From assembly GCF_000426185.1 (NCBI RefSeq), contig NZ_AUEW01000004.1, positions 467,161-531,160 on the forward strand: a stretch of 64,000 nt of DNA, given 5' to 3'. The position numbers and the translations under genes are program-made. Of the stretch, positions 1-10,400 are shown piece by piece. The notes under the pieces are model-generated. The model was not told the origin of the DNA, did no database searches, and saw only the letters and a list, made by a program, of their open reading frames with translations. Each line of letters begins with the position of its first letter. The stretch's first letter is position 1. Source of the DNA: Cellulomonas sp. URHD0024 (GTDB lineage: Bacteria > Actinomycetota > Actinomycetes > Actinomycetales > Cellulomonadaceae).

Positions 1-85
1 GGAAGCGACGTGCCCCGGCGCGTCGTTAGGGTGGTCAGGGACGTCGTCGCGGACCACCGCGAGATCCCCGCGATCGGGAGTGTGC

Positions 86-1102
86 ATGTCAACAGTCACC
101 GCCCCCGGCCTCACGGTCGGGTACGCAGCCATGCTGGAGCAGTTCCACCCCACGGAGGCGGTCGCGCTGTCGGTGCACGCCGAGGCCCACGGGTTCTCCG
201 GCGTGATGGCCGCGGACCACTACCAGCCCTGGGTCCCCGCGCAGGGTCAGGCGGCGTTCGTGTGGAACGTGCTCACGGCCCTGGGCGAGCGGACGACGGG
301 TGACATCGGCCCCGGCGTCACGGCTCCGACCTTCCGCTGGCACCCGGCGATGGTTGCGCAGGCGTCCGCGACCCTCGCCGCGATGTACCCGGGACGGCAC
401 TGGCTGGGCCTGGGTTCCGGGGAGGCGCTCAACGAGCACATCGTCGCGGGCTACTGGCCGGAGGCGCCGGAGCGGATCAACCGCATGTTCGAGGCGATCG
501 AGCTCATCAAGAAGCTGTTCAGCGCGTCGATCGCGGGCAAGGACGTCAAGCACGCAGGTCCGTTCTACAAGCTCGAGTCCACCCGTCTGTGGACGATGCC
601 CGAGGTCGCTCCCGAGATCCTCGTCGCGACAGCCGGACCGGTCACGGCCAAGCGTGCGGGGCGACTGGCGGACGGGCTGATCACCGTCGGTGCGCCGCTG
701 GAGAAGATCAGCGGCCTGTTCGGCAAGTTCGACGAGGGCGCCCGCGAGGCCGGCAAGGACCCCGCCACGCTGCCGAAGGTGCTGCAGCTGCACCTGTCCT
801 GGGCGTCGACGGACGAGGAGGCGCTCGCGAACGCGATGCACGAGTGGCCCAACGGCGGCATGAAGTTCCCGAAGGCGGACATCCGGTCGCCGTTCGACTT
901 CGAGCAGATGGCCAAGCTGGTCCGTCCGGAGGACTTCGAGGGCCGCATGGTCATCTCCGCCGACCCCGATGTCCACCGGGCCGAGATCCAGAAGTACGTC
1001 GACCTCGGCTTCGACCGGATCTACCTGCACAACGTCGGTCGCAACCAGCGCGAGTGGATCGAGACGTTCGGGGCGGACGTGCTGCCCAAGCTCGTCCGAT
1101 GA
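86..1102 (+). CDS. F420-dependent LLM-class oxidoreductase (G6PDH-like family)
   Basis: This is a luciferase-like (LLM) TIM-barrel oxidoreductase of about 338 residues that would use coenzyme F420 for hydride transfer. The whole length resembles the F420-dependent glucose-6-phosphate dehydrogenase family: an AADHYQPW segment near the N-terminus, a [11 protein letters not shown] segment around residues 110-120, and an [14 protein letters not shown] stretch in the middle. I chose the ATG at 86 because GGGAG (76-80) lies five bases before it; a GTG at 80 is the alternative. Its stop overlaps the cofE start by 4 bp (ATGA), so the two are co-translated, which supports F420 rather than FMN as cofactor. 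The substrate cannot be read from sequence; glucose 6-phosphate is possible but unproven. Confidence 0.88.
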   Translation: MSTVTAPGLTVGYAAMLEQFHPTEAVALSVHAEAHGFSGVMAADHYQPWVPAQGQAAFVWNVLTALGERTTGDIGPGVTAPTFRWHPAMVAQASATLAAMYPGRHWLGLGSGEALNEHIVAGYWPEAPERINRMFEAIELIKKLFSASIAGKDVKHAGPFYKLESTRLWTMPEVAPEILVATAGPVTAKRAGRLADGLITVGAPLEKISGLFGKFDEGAREAGKDPATLPKVLQLHLSWASTDEEALANAMHEWPNGGMKFPKADIRSPFDFEQMAKLVRPEDFEGRMVISADPDVHRAEIQKYVDLGFDRIYLHNVGRNQREWIETFGADVLPKLVR

Positions 1103-1866
1103 CCACGCGCCTCGAGGTGTGGGCTCCCGACGGGCTGCCCGAGATCGCGCCCGGAGACGACCTGGTGGTGCTGCTCGCGGCGTTGTTGGCCGATGAGCCG
1201 CCGCTCGACGGCGACGTCCTCGTGCTCACGTCGAAGGTCGTCTCCAAGGCGGAGGGCCGCGTGGTCTCCGCCGACGACCGCGAGCAGGCGATCACCGACG
1301 AGACCGTGCGCGTCGTCGCGACCCGCGAACACTCGGCGGGCGTGACCCGCATCGTCGAGAACCGGCTCGGCCTGGTGATGGCTGCGGCGGGGGTCGACGC
1401 GAGCAACACGCCTGAGGGGACCGTGCTGCTGCTCCCGGTGGACCCGGACGCGTCCGCGCGACGACTGCGCGAGGGGCTCTCCGCGGTGTTCGGGGTCCGG
1501 TTGGGCGTCGTCATCACCGACACCGCCGGGCGTCCGTGGCGGCAGGGCGTCACCGACATCGCGATCGGCGCCGCGGGGCTCGTGGTGCTCGACGACCTGC
1601 GCGGTCAGGTCGACACCTTCGGCCGCCCGCTGGTGATGACACAGGCCGCAGTCGCCGACGAGATCGCGTCGGCCGGTGAGCTGGTCAAGGGCAAGGCCGA
1701 GGGGCGCCCACTCGCCGTCGTCCGAGGTCTCCGGCATCTCGTCACCGGTGCGGACGGGCCGGGCGCGCGTTCGCTGGTGCGGCTCGGTGACGAGGACATG
1801 TTCGCGCAGGGGAGCGCCGAGGCGTACGCGCAGGGCTGGAAGGACGCGCTCAGGGGGCAGCCGTAG
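1099..1866 (+). CDS. cofE: Coenzyme F420-0:L-glutamate ligase CofE
   Basis: CofE adds gamma-linked glutamates to F420-0 using GTP, the last step of F420 maturation. The product is 255 residues, the size of the single-domain enzyme. Family segments include [12 protein letters not shown] (about 45-56), a REHSAG stretch, and [12 protein letters not shown] followed by TDIAIG. It lacks the C-terminal nitroreductase-like domain that makes mycobacterial FbiB about 450 residues. The ATG at 1099 overlaps the previous stop. The 3' end overlaps the convergent HhH-GPD gene by 17 bp. cofC and cofD lie within 3 kb, so the assignment is firm. Confidence 0.93.
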   Translation: MTTRLEVWAPDGLPEIAPGDDLVVLLAALLADEPPLDGDVLVLTSKVVSKAEGRVVSADDREQAITDETVRVVATREHSAGVTRIVENRLGLVMAAAGVDASNTPEGTVLLLPVDPDASARRLREGLSAVFGVRLGVVITDTAGRPWRQGVTDIAIGAAGLVVLDDLRGQVDTFGRPLVMTQAAVADEIASAGELVKGKAEGRPLAVVRGLRHLVTGADGPGARSLVRLGDEDMFAQGSAEAYAQGWKDALRGQP

Positions 1867-2428
1867 CCTTCGCGGCGGCCTTGGCGGCCTGCTTGGTGAC
1901 GCGGACCTGGGCCATGGTCGCCGCGTCCGTGACGTCCGCGATCGACCGCCGTGCACCGGGCTCGCCGTAGGCGCCCGCCGCCTCGGCCCAGCCAGCCGGC
2001 TGCACGCCGACCTGCTTGCCGAGGAGCGCCAGGAAGATGCGTGCCTTCTGGTCGCCGAAGCCGGGCAGCGCCTTGAGGCGCTTCAGGACCGTCGGGCCGT
2101 CGGGGTCGCCGTCGCTCCACAGGCGGGTGACGTCACCGTCGTACTGCTCGACGAGCGCCGCGGCGACGCCCTGGATGCGGCCGGCCATCGAGCCGGGGTA
2201 GCGGTGCACGGCAGGTGGGGTGGCGCACATCGAGGCGAACTCCGACGGGTCGGCCTCCGCGATCCGGTGGACGTCCAGGCCCCCCATCCGGTCGGCGATC
2301 TTGGCGGGACCGGCGAATGCCGCCTCCATCGGGTACTGCTGGTCCAGCAGCATGCCGATCAGGAGGGCGAACGGGTCGTCGGTCAGGAGCTGGTCGGCGG
2401 TCGGGTCGCCCGTGAGCCAGAGGGTCAT
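1850..2428 (-). CDS. HhH-GPD family base-excision repair protein
   Basis: The 192-residue protein belongs to a small actinobacterial branch of the helix-hairpin-helix DNA glycosylase superfamily. The hairpin is [10 protein letters not shown] at 121-130, and the N-terminal half carries the [14 protein letters not shown] helix typical of the branch. The C-terminus is Ala/Lys-rich ([16 protein letters not shown]) and may contact DNA. The base it removes is unknown and I cannot point to a catalytic lysine with confidence. It lies between cofE and cofC on the opposite strand; its start is 47 bp from that of cofC, so the two share a short divergent promoter region. Confidence 0.8.
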   Translation of the reverse strand: MTLWLTGDPTADQLLTDDPFALLIGMLLDQQYPMEAAFAGPAKIADRMGGLDVHRIAEADPSEFASMCATPPAVHRYPGSMAGRIQGVAAALVEQYDGDVTRLWSDGDPDGPTVLKRLKALPGFGDQKARIFLALLGKQVGVQPAGWAEAAGAYGEPGARRSIADVTDAATMAQVRVTKQAAKAAAKATAAP

Positions 2429-2475
2429 GGCAGCATCCTCTCGCGGGGTTCGACCGGGACGGAAGGCGGTGCGGC

Positions 2476-3096
2476 GTGGACTGGGTCGTCGTCGTGCCGG
2501 TGAAGCCGGCCGCCGAGGGCAAGACGCGCCTCGCCGGGCTGCTGTGCCCGAGCGAGCGGGCCGCGCTCGCGCGGGCCATGGCGCTCGACACGATCCAGGC
2601 GGCCGCGGCGACTCCGGGCGTCGCCCGGGTCCTCGTCGTGACGTCCGACGACGAGCTCGAAGCGGCGGTGCCGTTCGTCGTCGACGATCCCGGCGGCGGG
2701 CTCAACGCGGCCGTGCGCGCGGGTCTGGCCGCGGCGACGGGAACCGTGGCGGTGCTCCTGGGCGACCTGCCCGCGCTGCGGCCCGACGATCTGCACGCCG
2801 CACTCGTCCTGGCGGAACGGCATCCCCGCGCGTTCGTCGCCGATGCCGACGGCACGGGCACCACCCTGCTGACCGGGCTCACCGCGTTCACACCGCAGTT
2901 CGGGACCGGCTCGGCTGCCCTGCACGAGGCGAGCGGGCACGTCCGGCTGGACATCCCGTCCGGGTCGACGCTGCGACGGGACGTCGACCTGCCTGCCGAT
3001 GTCACCGCGGTGGAACGGCTGGGCGTGGGGAGCCGGACCGCTGCGGCGCTGTCCCGGATGGGGCTCGGCTCAGGGTCGACGGTCGACCAGGGATAG
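2476..3096 (+). CDS. cofC: 2-phospho-L-lactate (or PEP) guanylyltransferase CofC/FbiD
   Basis: This nucleotidyltransferase activates phospholactate or phosphoenolpyruvate with GTP for F420 side-chain assembly. It has 206 residues, normal for the family. Visible motifs are VVPVKPAAEGKTRLA (6-20), DPGGGLNAAV (71-80), GDLPAL (96-101) and a GTGTTLL stretch near 128-134. The start is GTG with GGAAGG about 10 bases upstream. The 3' end overlaps the convergent cofD gene by 27 bp, so the two consecutive pathway enzymes share antisense 3' ends. Whether phospholactate or PEP is used cannot be decided from the sequence alone. Confidence 0.92.
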   Translation: MDWVVVVPVKPAAEGKTRLAGLLCPSERAALARAMALDTIQAAAATPGVARVLVVTSDDELEAAVPFVVDDPGGGLNAAVRAGLAAATGTVAVLLGDLPALRPDDLHAALVLAERHPRAFVADADGTGTTLLTGLTAFTPQFGTGSAALHEASGHVRLDIPSGSTLRRDVDLPADVTAVERLGVGSRTAAALSRMGLGSGSTVDQG

Positions 3097-4025
3097 GGCG
3101 TCTGCGGCGATGCGGGCCGCGGTCGGGACGTCGGTCATCAGGGCGGGCACGGCGCGGGACGCCCAGCCGACCCCCCGCAGGACTGCTGCCGCCGGTGCGT
3201 CGACCTCGTCGACGAGCCACGCGTCCAGGATCCCGCCGTCCGCGCGTCGCCCGTAGTGCTGGGCGACGGCGAGAGCCGTGGTCTCGACGCCGATCGCGGT
3301 CAGGCACGCATCCGCCATCCCGCGCACCGGCGCGCCGCCGACCACGGGGCTGACGCCCACCACCGGTGCGTCTGTGCTGGTCAGTGCGTCACGCACACCC
3401 GGGATCGCGAGGATCGTCCCGACGGAGACGACCGGGTTGGACGGTGGGACGACGACGACGTCCGCATCGGACAGAGCGGACAGCACGCCCGGAGCGGGGG
3501 TCGCGGTGGCGATGTTCGTCTGCACGAACCCGCGCGCCGGGAGCGTGGCGCGGTGCCGGACCCACCACTCCTCGAAGTGGATCTCGCGGCCGTCGTCGAG
3601 GAGCACGTGCGTCTCGACCTCGTCGTCGGTCATCGGAAGGAGGGTTACCCCGGGCCGCCAGCGGGCCGCGAGGCGCGCGGTGACCTGGGACAACGGCAGT
3701 CCGTCGCGCAGCAGCTCCGTGCGGGCGAGGTGGGTGGCCAGGTCGAGGTCGCCGAGCGTGAACCAGTCCCAGCCGAGGTCGTAGCCGGCCAGCTCGTCGC
3801 TGACGCGCCTCGTCTCGCCTCGTCGGCCCCAGCCCTGCTCCTCGTGCACGGCCCCGCCGAGCGTGTACATCAGGGTGTCGAGGTCGGGGCAGACGCGCAC
3901 GCCGTGGAGCCACATGTCGTCGCCGGTGTTGGCGATGACCGTGACCTGGTGCTCGGTGCCGACGAGCGCGAGCAGCCCGCGCGTGAAGCGTGCTCCGCCG
4001 ACGCCACCGGACAGGACCGTGATCT

Positions 4026-4029
<4 letters not shown>
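3070..4029 (-). CDS. cofD: 2-phospho-L-lactate transferase CofD/FbiA
   Basis: CofD transfers the activated three-carbon phosphate unit made by CofC onto Fo, giving F420-0 (or its dehydro form). The product is 319 residues. The N-terminal glycine-rich loop GGVGGA (8-13), NTGDD (34-38) and CPDLDT (47-52) are family hallmarks; a VVPPSNPVVSVGTI segment lies in the C-terminal half. I set the start at the ATG ending at 4029, which overlaps the ABC ATPase stop by 4 bp. It is therefore the last gene of a minus-strand unit with the three ABC transporter genes, linking transport and biosynthesis in one transcript. Confidence 0.93.
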
Positions 4030-4792
<763 letters not shown>

Positions 4793-4802
<10 letters not shown>

Positions 4803-5812
4803 GCCGACCCCTTCCCGCGCCGCAGCAGGAACGCGAACACGGGCACGCCGACGAGGGCCGTGACGATGCCGACGGGCAGCTCGCGCGGGGCGAAGACGGT
4901 GCGCGCGATGGTGTCCGCCCAGACCAGGAACACGGCCCCGGCCAGTGCCGAGACGGGCAGGAGGCGCCGGTGCGCCGGCCCGGTGAGCGACGAGACGGCG
5001 TGCGGCAGGATCAGGCCGACGAACCCGATGGCCCCGCTGACCGCCACCATCGCGCCGGTGAGCAGGGCGACGACGACCATCAGGGTCCACCGCGTGCGGT
5101 TCACGTCGATCCCGAGGGATGCCGCCGACGTGTCTCCGAACGCGAACGAGTCCAGGCGGGTGGCGCTCGTCAGCAGGACGACGCCGATGACCAGGGTGGC
5201 CGTCCCCGCGATCGCGACGTCACCCCACGTCGTCCCGGCCAGCGAACCCAGCAGCCAGTTGAGGATCTCGTGGTAGGAGTCGCCGGTCGCGGTCCAGAAG
5301 ATGACGAACGACGTCCCCGCGGCGGCGAATTGGGAGACCGCGAGGCCGGCCAGGACCGTTCGGCCCGGCGTGAGCGTGCCGCCCGTGCGGGCCAGGGTCA
5401 GCGTCGCGAGCAGCGCCAGCATCGCGCCCGCGAAGGCCGCGACCGGAAGCAGCAGGCTCACTCCGACCACCAGGACCGCCACCGCACCCAGCGACGCGCC
5501 CGACGACAGACCGAGGAGGTACGGGTCCGCGAGCGGGTTGCGTGTCAGGCTCTGCATCACCGCACCCGCCAGCGCGAGACCCGCCCCGACCGCCGCCGCC
5601 GTCAGCACGCGCGGCAGCCGCAGGTCCCACACGATCGCGTCGTGCAGCCTCGGGACGCCGCTGGTGGTGAACCCGAGGTGGCCGGCGATGCTGCGTGCGA
5701 CCTCCCCGACGTCGAGGTTCGCCGGACCGATGGTGACGGCCACCAGGATCGTCGCGACGACGGCCAGCACGCCGACCGTGACGAGCAGGGTCAGCGGAGC
5801 GCGTCGCTTCAC
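4793..5812 (-). CDS. FecCD-family ABC permease, proposed F420-0 importer
   Basis: The 339-residue membrane protein has about nine to ten hydrophobic helices. Segments typical of FecCD/BtuC permeases include LRLPRVLTAAAVGAGLALAG (about 65-84), the NPLADPYLLGLSSGA motif that follows it, and GFVGLILPH in the C-terminal half, which contacts the ATPase. It would form the homodimeric channel of the importer. It is 13 bp downstream of the binding-protein gene and overlaps the ATPase gene. The substrate is inferred to be F420-0 or a related deazaflavin only from the neighbouring cof genes. Confidence 0.88.
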
Positions 5813-5825
5813 AGTGCCCGTGGCT

Positions 5826-6818
5826 TCACTGGTCGAGGGCCGCCAGCTGGTCGTCCAGCGACTTCACGGCCTCGGCGTTGCGGACCCCGGCCTCGGACGC
5901 CGCGAACGGGATGGTCAGGTAGCGGTGGTTCTTGACCGCGCTCAGCTGGGCGGTGGCGGGGTTGCTCTCGAGCGCCTTGATCTTCTTGTCCGCGGTGTTC
6001 CAGCTGGCGTCGACCAGCACGATCACGCTCGGGTCCGCCGCGACGATGGTCTCCCAGCCGGCGGAGGTCCAGGTGTCGTGCACGCCCGCGAAGATGTTGG
6101 TCAGCCCGGCGGCGTCCATCATCATCTGCGGCGCGCCGATGCCTGCCCCGACGTACGGGGTGTCGTCGCCGGAGCTGTACCAGAGGGCGGTGGTCTTCTC
6201 GGCGGGCTTCTTCGCGCTCGCCAGCGTTGCCTTCTCGGTCGCGATGAGGCGTTCGGCTCGGTCCGGCACGCCGAAGATGCCGGCGACCTCGCGGATCTCG
6301 TCGTCGACCTTGTCGAAGGTCAGCGGGTCCGGCATGTAACCGGGCTCCTTGCAGGCCGCGGGGGAGACGTACGTGCCGATGCCCAGCTCCTGCAGGCCAG
6401 CGCGATCACCGGCCCCGTCGGCCGAGAAGTTCGACTCCCAGCCGGCATAGACGAAGTCGGGCTCGAGCGCGAGCAGCGCCTCCTGGCCCGGGACCTTGTC
6501 GGAGATCACCGTGAGGTCCGCGTCCTTGTACGTGTCCGGCAACGGGCCGTCCGCGAACGCCGTGCCGACGATCGCCTCCTGCAGGCCGAGCGCGAGGAGC
6601 ATCTCCGTGCTCGTCGACTTGATCGTGACGACCTTGCGCGGGGGCTGGTCGACCGTGACGTGGGTACCGCAGTTGTCGAGGGTGACGGCAGTGAAGGCCG
6701 CGGCGCCCGTGACGGTCGCGGCCGACGTCGCCTGCGGGGTGCTCTGGGTCGAGCAGCCGGCAAGGGTGGCGACGACCGCTGCGGTCGCTGCGACGAGAAC
6801 GCGCCGAGTGGCGGGCAT
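5826..6818 (-). CDS. Lipoprotein substrate-binding protein, proposed F420-0 importer
   Basis: This is a class III (BtuF/FepB-like) binding protein of 330 residues. It begins with a short basic segment and hydrophobic helix ending in the lipobox LAGC, so Cys22 should be lipidated and anchor the protein outside the membrane. The body carries the periplasmic-binding pattern PPRKVVTIKSTSTEMLLALG (about 64-83) and a typical DPSVIVLVDASWN segment. It is the first gene of the minus-strand unit that continues with permease, ATPase and cofD. The upstream 200 bp faces the HNH gene; I see no clear promoter for this gene. Confidence 0.88.
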   Translation of the reverse strand: MPATRRVLVAATAAVVATLAGCSTQSTPQATSAATVTGAAAFTAVTLDNCGTHVTVDQPPRKVVTIKSTSTEMLLALGLQEAIVGTAFADGPLPDTYKDADLTVISDKVPGQEALLALEPDFVYAGWESNFSADGAGDRAGLQELGIGTYVSPAACKEPGYMPDPLTFDKVDDEIREVAGIFGVPDRAERLIATEKATLASAKKPAEKTTALWYSSGDDTPYVGAGIGAPQMMMDAAGLTNIFAGVHDTWTSAGWETIVAADPSVIVLVDASWNTADKKIKALESNPATAQLSAVKNHRYLTIPFAASEAGVRNAEAVKSLDDQLAALDQ

Positions 6819-7015
6819 GGGGCTCCGGGGCGGTGCTGGGCGCGTGCGCGCCTCTGGGCGTCGGGGGGTGGGGCGCACGTCGCGCCTCCGGAGGGCCGCC
6901 CACAGCCGGGCGGCGCGACCCGAGCCAGATGCGGCCGGGTTCCGCGCACAGAGTAGGCCTGTCCGGACCCCTGCGTGCAAGTGCCGACGTTTCGTCCTCA
7001 GCGAACTGTGGCTCG

Positions 7016-7044
7016 TTGACCTGCGGTTCCATGTCACGTAGAGT
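7016..7044 (+). promoter_or_regulatory. Sigma70-type leaderless promoter of the HNH nuclease gene
   Basis: A -35 TTGACC (7016-7021), a 17-bp spacer and a -10 TAGAGT (7039-7044) form a near-consensus promoter. The -10 ends 7 bases before the ATG at 7052, so transcription should begin at or beside the start codon and give a leaderless mRNA. Confidence 0.7.
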
Positions 7045-7059
7045 CGAACGTATGTTCGA
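7044..7059. promoter_or_regulatory. LexA (SOS) box
   Basis: TCGAAC-GTAT-GTTCGA is a perfect inverted repeat matching the SOS box of actinobacteria and Bacillus (CGAAC-N4-GTTCG core). It abuts the -10 hexamer, covers the expected transcription start and includes the ATG at 7052, so bound LexA would block initiation. SOS boxes over the start of 13E12/DUF222 genes are known in mycobacteria (established knowledge). Confidence 0.78.
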
Positions 7060-8622
7060 AGACGGCATGGGCGGTGATCCAGAGCGCGGGGATGCTCTGG
7101 ATCCCACCCATGCCCTCGAGTACGGCCCCTCGACGATGCGTGCCGTAGTACTCGAGCGAGCGGACCCGGGTCCTCCGGTACGTCTCTCGGGTGACGCGTG
7201 GGCGGCGGAAGCCGATCTCGTAGGCCTCGCCGACGCGGTCGTGGTGGCGGCGCGCGAGCTGGCCTGCGCGGTCTCGCCTCGATCCCGGAGATGGGCGTCG
7301 AGCGGACTCGCGTCCTCGGCAGGCTCGACGTGCTCGAGGGTGTGATCGCCACCGTCCGAGGGCAGCTGCTCATCGCCGAACGCGACTCGGGGGAGTGGCG
7401 ACGGCCCGGCATCGGTTCGCTCGAGGCTGCTCGTTCGGCGGTCTCTCGGTCCGGAAGCGGTGCTGCCAGGCGTGAGGTCCAGCAGGCGGAGGCGCTGGCG
7501 GTCCTGCCGTCCGTCGCGACAGCGGTCGGTGCAGGCACCGTTCCGGTCGAGCACCTCAACGGAATCGCCCGTCTTCTGTCCACCGCCTCAGAGCACGTCA
7601 CTGCCGTGCTGGCCTCGCCCCACGGCCAGCAGACGCTCGTGGCGATGGCCTGCGAGCAGGACGCGCCGACGTTCGCGCGCAACGTGTCGCGGTGGGCCGC
7701 GTCGCTGGATCCGGCCGCGCACGAACGCGACCACCAGGCGCAGCGGCGTGAACGCTTCCTGCATCTGTCGGACCAACCGGACGGCACGCATGTCCGGGGG
7801 CGGCTCGACCGTATGACGGGCCATGTGCTGCGCCTCGCGCTCGAGGCCGTCGGTGAGGCGCCGGGTGACGATCGCTCTCCCGAACAGGCGCGTGCCGACG
7901 CGCTCGGCGCGGTTGCGCAGAAGGTCCTCTCGATGCCCGACACGGGCTCTGGTTCGGCCGTGCGCCCGCACGTGTCGCTGATCGTGACCGAAGAGACCTG
8001 GGCCGCGTTCCGGGCCCTTCCCGACAACGTGGTGCCCGTGACCCTGCTGCCCGCACCGGGCGCCGGCTGCGCCGCGGCTGGGTTCGAGCCCGCGACGCTG
8101 CCGGACGGGATGCCCGTGCCGATGTCCGAGGCGCTGCGCGCACTCTGCGATGCCGAGATGACCCGGGTCGTCATGCGGGCCGGGAGCGAGCCGATGGACA
8201 TCGGGCGGACGGAGCGTCTGTACACGGGCGTCCAGCGTCGAGCTGTGATCGCACGCGACAGGTGCTGCGTCTACCCAGGCTGCGGCAAACCGGCGCGGTG
8301 GGGCGAGGTGCACCACATCAGGTGGTGGTCGCGGGACGGCGGCACGACCAGCGTGGACAACGCCGTGCTCCTCTGCGTCTTCCACCACAAGGAGGTCCAC
8401 CGGTTCCAGCTGTCCATCGAGCGGCTCCCAGCTGCGCCCGGTGGGGCCGGAGGCGCTCGCGGGCGCGCAGGAGGGGCGGGCCCGCCGCCGACCTACGTCT
8501 TTCGCCTGCCCAGCGGTGCGGTGCTGGCGGGGTCCGCTCGGCGGGCCGCTGGTCGGCCGGAGGATCCGGTCCCGACCGGGATGTCACCTACCGATGATGC
8601 GACGGAGCTGCTTACGGTCTGA
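7052..8622 (+). CDS. DUF222/13E12-type HNH endonuclease, apparent frameshift
   Basis: The gene encodes an N-terminal DUF222 region and a C-terminal HNH nuclease domain. The HNH part reads CVYPGCGKPARW, then HHIRWW, DGGTTSVDN, LLCVFHHKEVH, with the zinc-type cysteines and paired histidines expected. The promoter and LexA box fix the start at ATG 7052 (MFEDGMGG). That frame closes at 7345, while the DUF222/HNH frame is open through 8622 and could otherwise start only at a GTG at 7198 whose first 20 codons are Arg/Gly-rich and unlike the family. A one-base deletion near 7265-7285 (real or a sequencing error) best explains this. Proteins of this type are abundant and repeat-like in actinobacteria; targets are unknown. 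Confidence 0.8.
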
Positions 8623-8777
8623 GCCCAGGGTGGCCGGCGCCCCGCCGACGTCGACGTCCCGATGGCCGTCGGGACTCACCGCGTCGCGCGGCGACTCGTC
8701 GCATGGGGCGCGCCGGTGCCTCGGGGCGGCTTGTCGCATCGCGGGGGACACCGTGACGCCGGCTCGCCACGTCCGGA

Positions 8778-10169
8778 TCAGACGGTCGCGGCGACGGCGA
8801 GTGCTCGGGCAACCTCGTCGGTCTCGCGGTCGAGGAGTCCGACGGTGATGCGGACGTGGTCACCCGTGCCCGAGTCGCGTGCTCGGGCGGTTTCGGGGAC
8901 GCTGCCGCTGCCGGTCGGGAGGAGCTCGAGGGTGCCGCTCGGGGTGTCGGCACGGAACGGGGTGCCTGGTGCGACGCGGACGCCGGCGGCCTCCAGCCGG
9001 ACCAGTGCGGTGCGTTCGTCGTGGACGGGGAGCCAGAGGTTGATGCCGTCGCCCGGGTCGACGAGGACGCCGTGGGTGGCGAGTGCCTCGCGCAGGGCGC
9101 GCCGGCGGGCGAAGTAGACCCGACGGGCATGGGCGACTGCCTCGAGGGCGGTCGAGTCGGTGAGGAGATCGACCAGGACGTGCTGGAGGAGCCGGCTCGT
9201 CCACCCAGGGCCGAGCATGCGGCGAGCGACGAGGGCGTCGAGCACGGTGGCCGGGCCGCCGACCGCGGCGATGCGCAGGTCGGGGCCGTGCGACTTGCTG
9301 TAGGAGCGGACGTGCACCACGCGATCAGGCAGGAAGACGCCGAGGCTGACGTCGCGGGCGGAGGCGATCTCGCCCGAGTGGTCGTCCTCCACCACGATGG
9401 CGTCGTGCCGACGAAGGACGCCGGCGAGCTCGCGTGCACGGGTCGCGGTCATGCTCACGGCGGTCGGATTCTGGGCCCGTGGCTGCACGACGACGACCCG
9501 GGCTCCGGTCTCGAGGGCGTTGCGCAGCTCGTCGGGACGCATGCCCTGGTGGTCGAGCGTGACGGGGACGCGCTCCAGGCCGAGGTGGTCGAGCAGATCG
9601 AACAGCGGCGGGAAGCCGGGATTCTCGACTGCGACACGCGACCCGAAACCGGCGACCCGTTCGAGCGTCCGGCTCATCGCATCGAGGGCGCCGTCGACGA
9701 CGGTGATCCTCTGGGGAGCGAACGGCCACGACTCTCGCAGGAGGGCCTCGAGCGCGGGCACGACCGGTGAGGCGAGGTAGGCACCGGTCTCCGCGGACGG
9801 CCGCTGCGCTGCCACGCGGGTCAGGGCCGGGCCGATGAGCGGCAGGAGCTCGGGGTCGGGCGTACCGCTGGACAGGTCGAGACGTGCCGGAGCGCCACCG
9901 GCCAGGTCGCGGTACCGCGGTGGGAGCCAGGCTGCGGGCGGAGGCAGGACGACGGTCCCGGATCGGCCCCGGGACGTCACGATGCCGACTGCGGCGAGCG
10001 CCCGCCACGCACCGCTGACCGTCGCGGGGCTCACGCCGAGCTCGGCGGAGAGGACGCGGACCGTCGGCAACCGGTCGCCGGGCCGCAGGTCACCGCCCCG
10101 GACGAGCCGCGCCACGGTCGCCGCGATGCCTCGAGGGCTACGGTCGTCGACATGGGCAGCGAGATCCAT
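8778..10169 (-). CDS. MocR/GntR-type transcriptional regulator with aminotransferase-like domain
   Basis: This 463-residue protein fuses a GntR winged helix (about 10-75, with LPTVRVLSAELGVSPATVSGAWRAL as recognition region in two parts) to a class I aminotransferase-like domain. The PLP lysine is K292 in SYSKSHGPDLRIA, with the supporting NPT at 234-236 and EDD at 261-263. MocR regulators sense PLP or amino compounds rather than catalysing transamination. It is divergent from the pyrimidine catabolic operon across 231 bp, so regulation of that operon is likely but inferred. An aminotransferase step occurs in that pathway, which fits an amine-sensing regulator. Confidence 0.88.
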   Translation of the reverse strand: MDLAAHVDDRSPRGIAATVARLVRGGDLRPGDRLPTVRVLSAELGVSPATVSGAWRALAAVGIVTSRGRSGTVVLPPPAAWLPPRYRDLAGGAPARLDLSSGTPDPELLPLIGPALTRVAAQRPSAETGAYLASPVVPALEALLRESWPFAPQRITVVDGALDAMSRTLERVAGFGSRVAVENPGFPPLFDLLDHLGLERVPVTLDHQGMRPDELRNALETGARVVVVQPRAQNPTAVSMTATRARELAGVLRRHDAIVVEDDHSGEIASARDVSLGVFLPDRVVHVRSYSKSHGPDLRIAAVGGPATVLDALVARRMLGPGWTSRLLQHVLVDLLTDSTALEAVAHARRVYFARRRALREALATHGVLVDPGDGINLWLPVHDERTALVRLEAAGVRVAPGTPFRADTPSGTLELLPTGSGSVPETARARDSGTGDHVRITVGLLDRETDEVARALAVAATV

Positions 10170-10284
10170 GCGGGTCAGAATGCCTGCGTATCTACAGGTG
10201 GGGGCCCCTTCCGGGCCCCGGCAAGCGTCCGATTCGTCCGTCGGCCAAGATGTTTACACGCTCGACACGGGTGTTCGCTCGGAC

Positions 10285-10310
10285 GAAACTCGCGGTAACG
10301 CCACTGAAAT
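10285..10310. promoter_or_regulatory. GlnR-like half-sites upstream of the pyrimidine catabolic operon
   Basis: GAAAC (10285-10289), GTAAC (10295-10299) and GAAAT (10306-10310) are spaced by 5 and 6 bases. The actinobacterial GlnR pattern is gTnAc-n6-GaAAc, so the last two match with one mismatch. The position, about 90-115 bases before the ureidopropionase ATG, suits an activator. The rest of the 10170-10400 gap holds a GGGGCCC/GGGCCCC hairpin at 10201-10219. Confidence 0.35.
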
Positions 10311-10400
10311 GTTCAACCCCGACAGTCACATTCCAGGCGAGGGCGCCCCGGCGTCTGAGCTGGGGGTCGACCCTCGGCGGACGAAGACCGGAGGCACTCC

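Noticed and set aside
8080..8100. tRNA T-loop-like GGTTCGAGCCC
   Set aside because: It lies inside the HNH gene and no acceptor or anticodon stem can be built around it.
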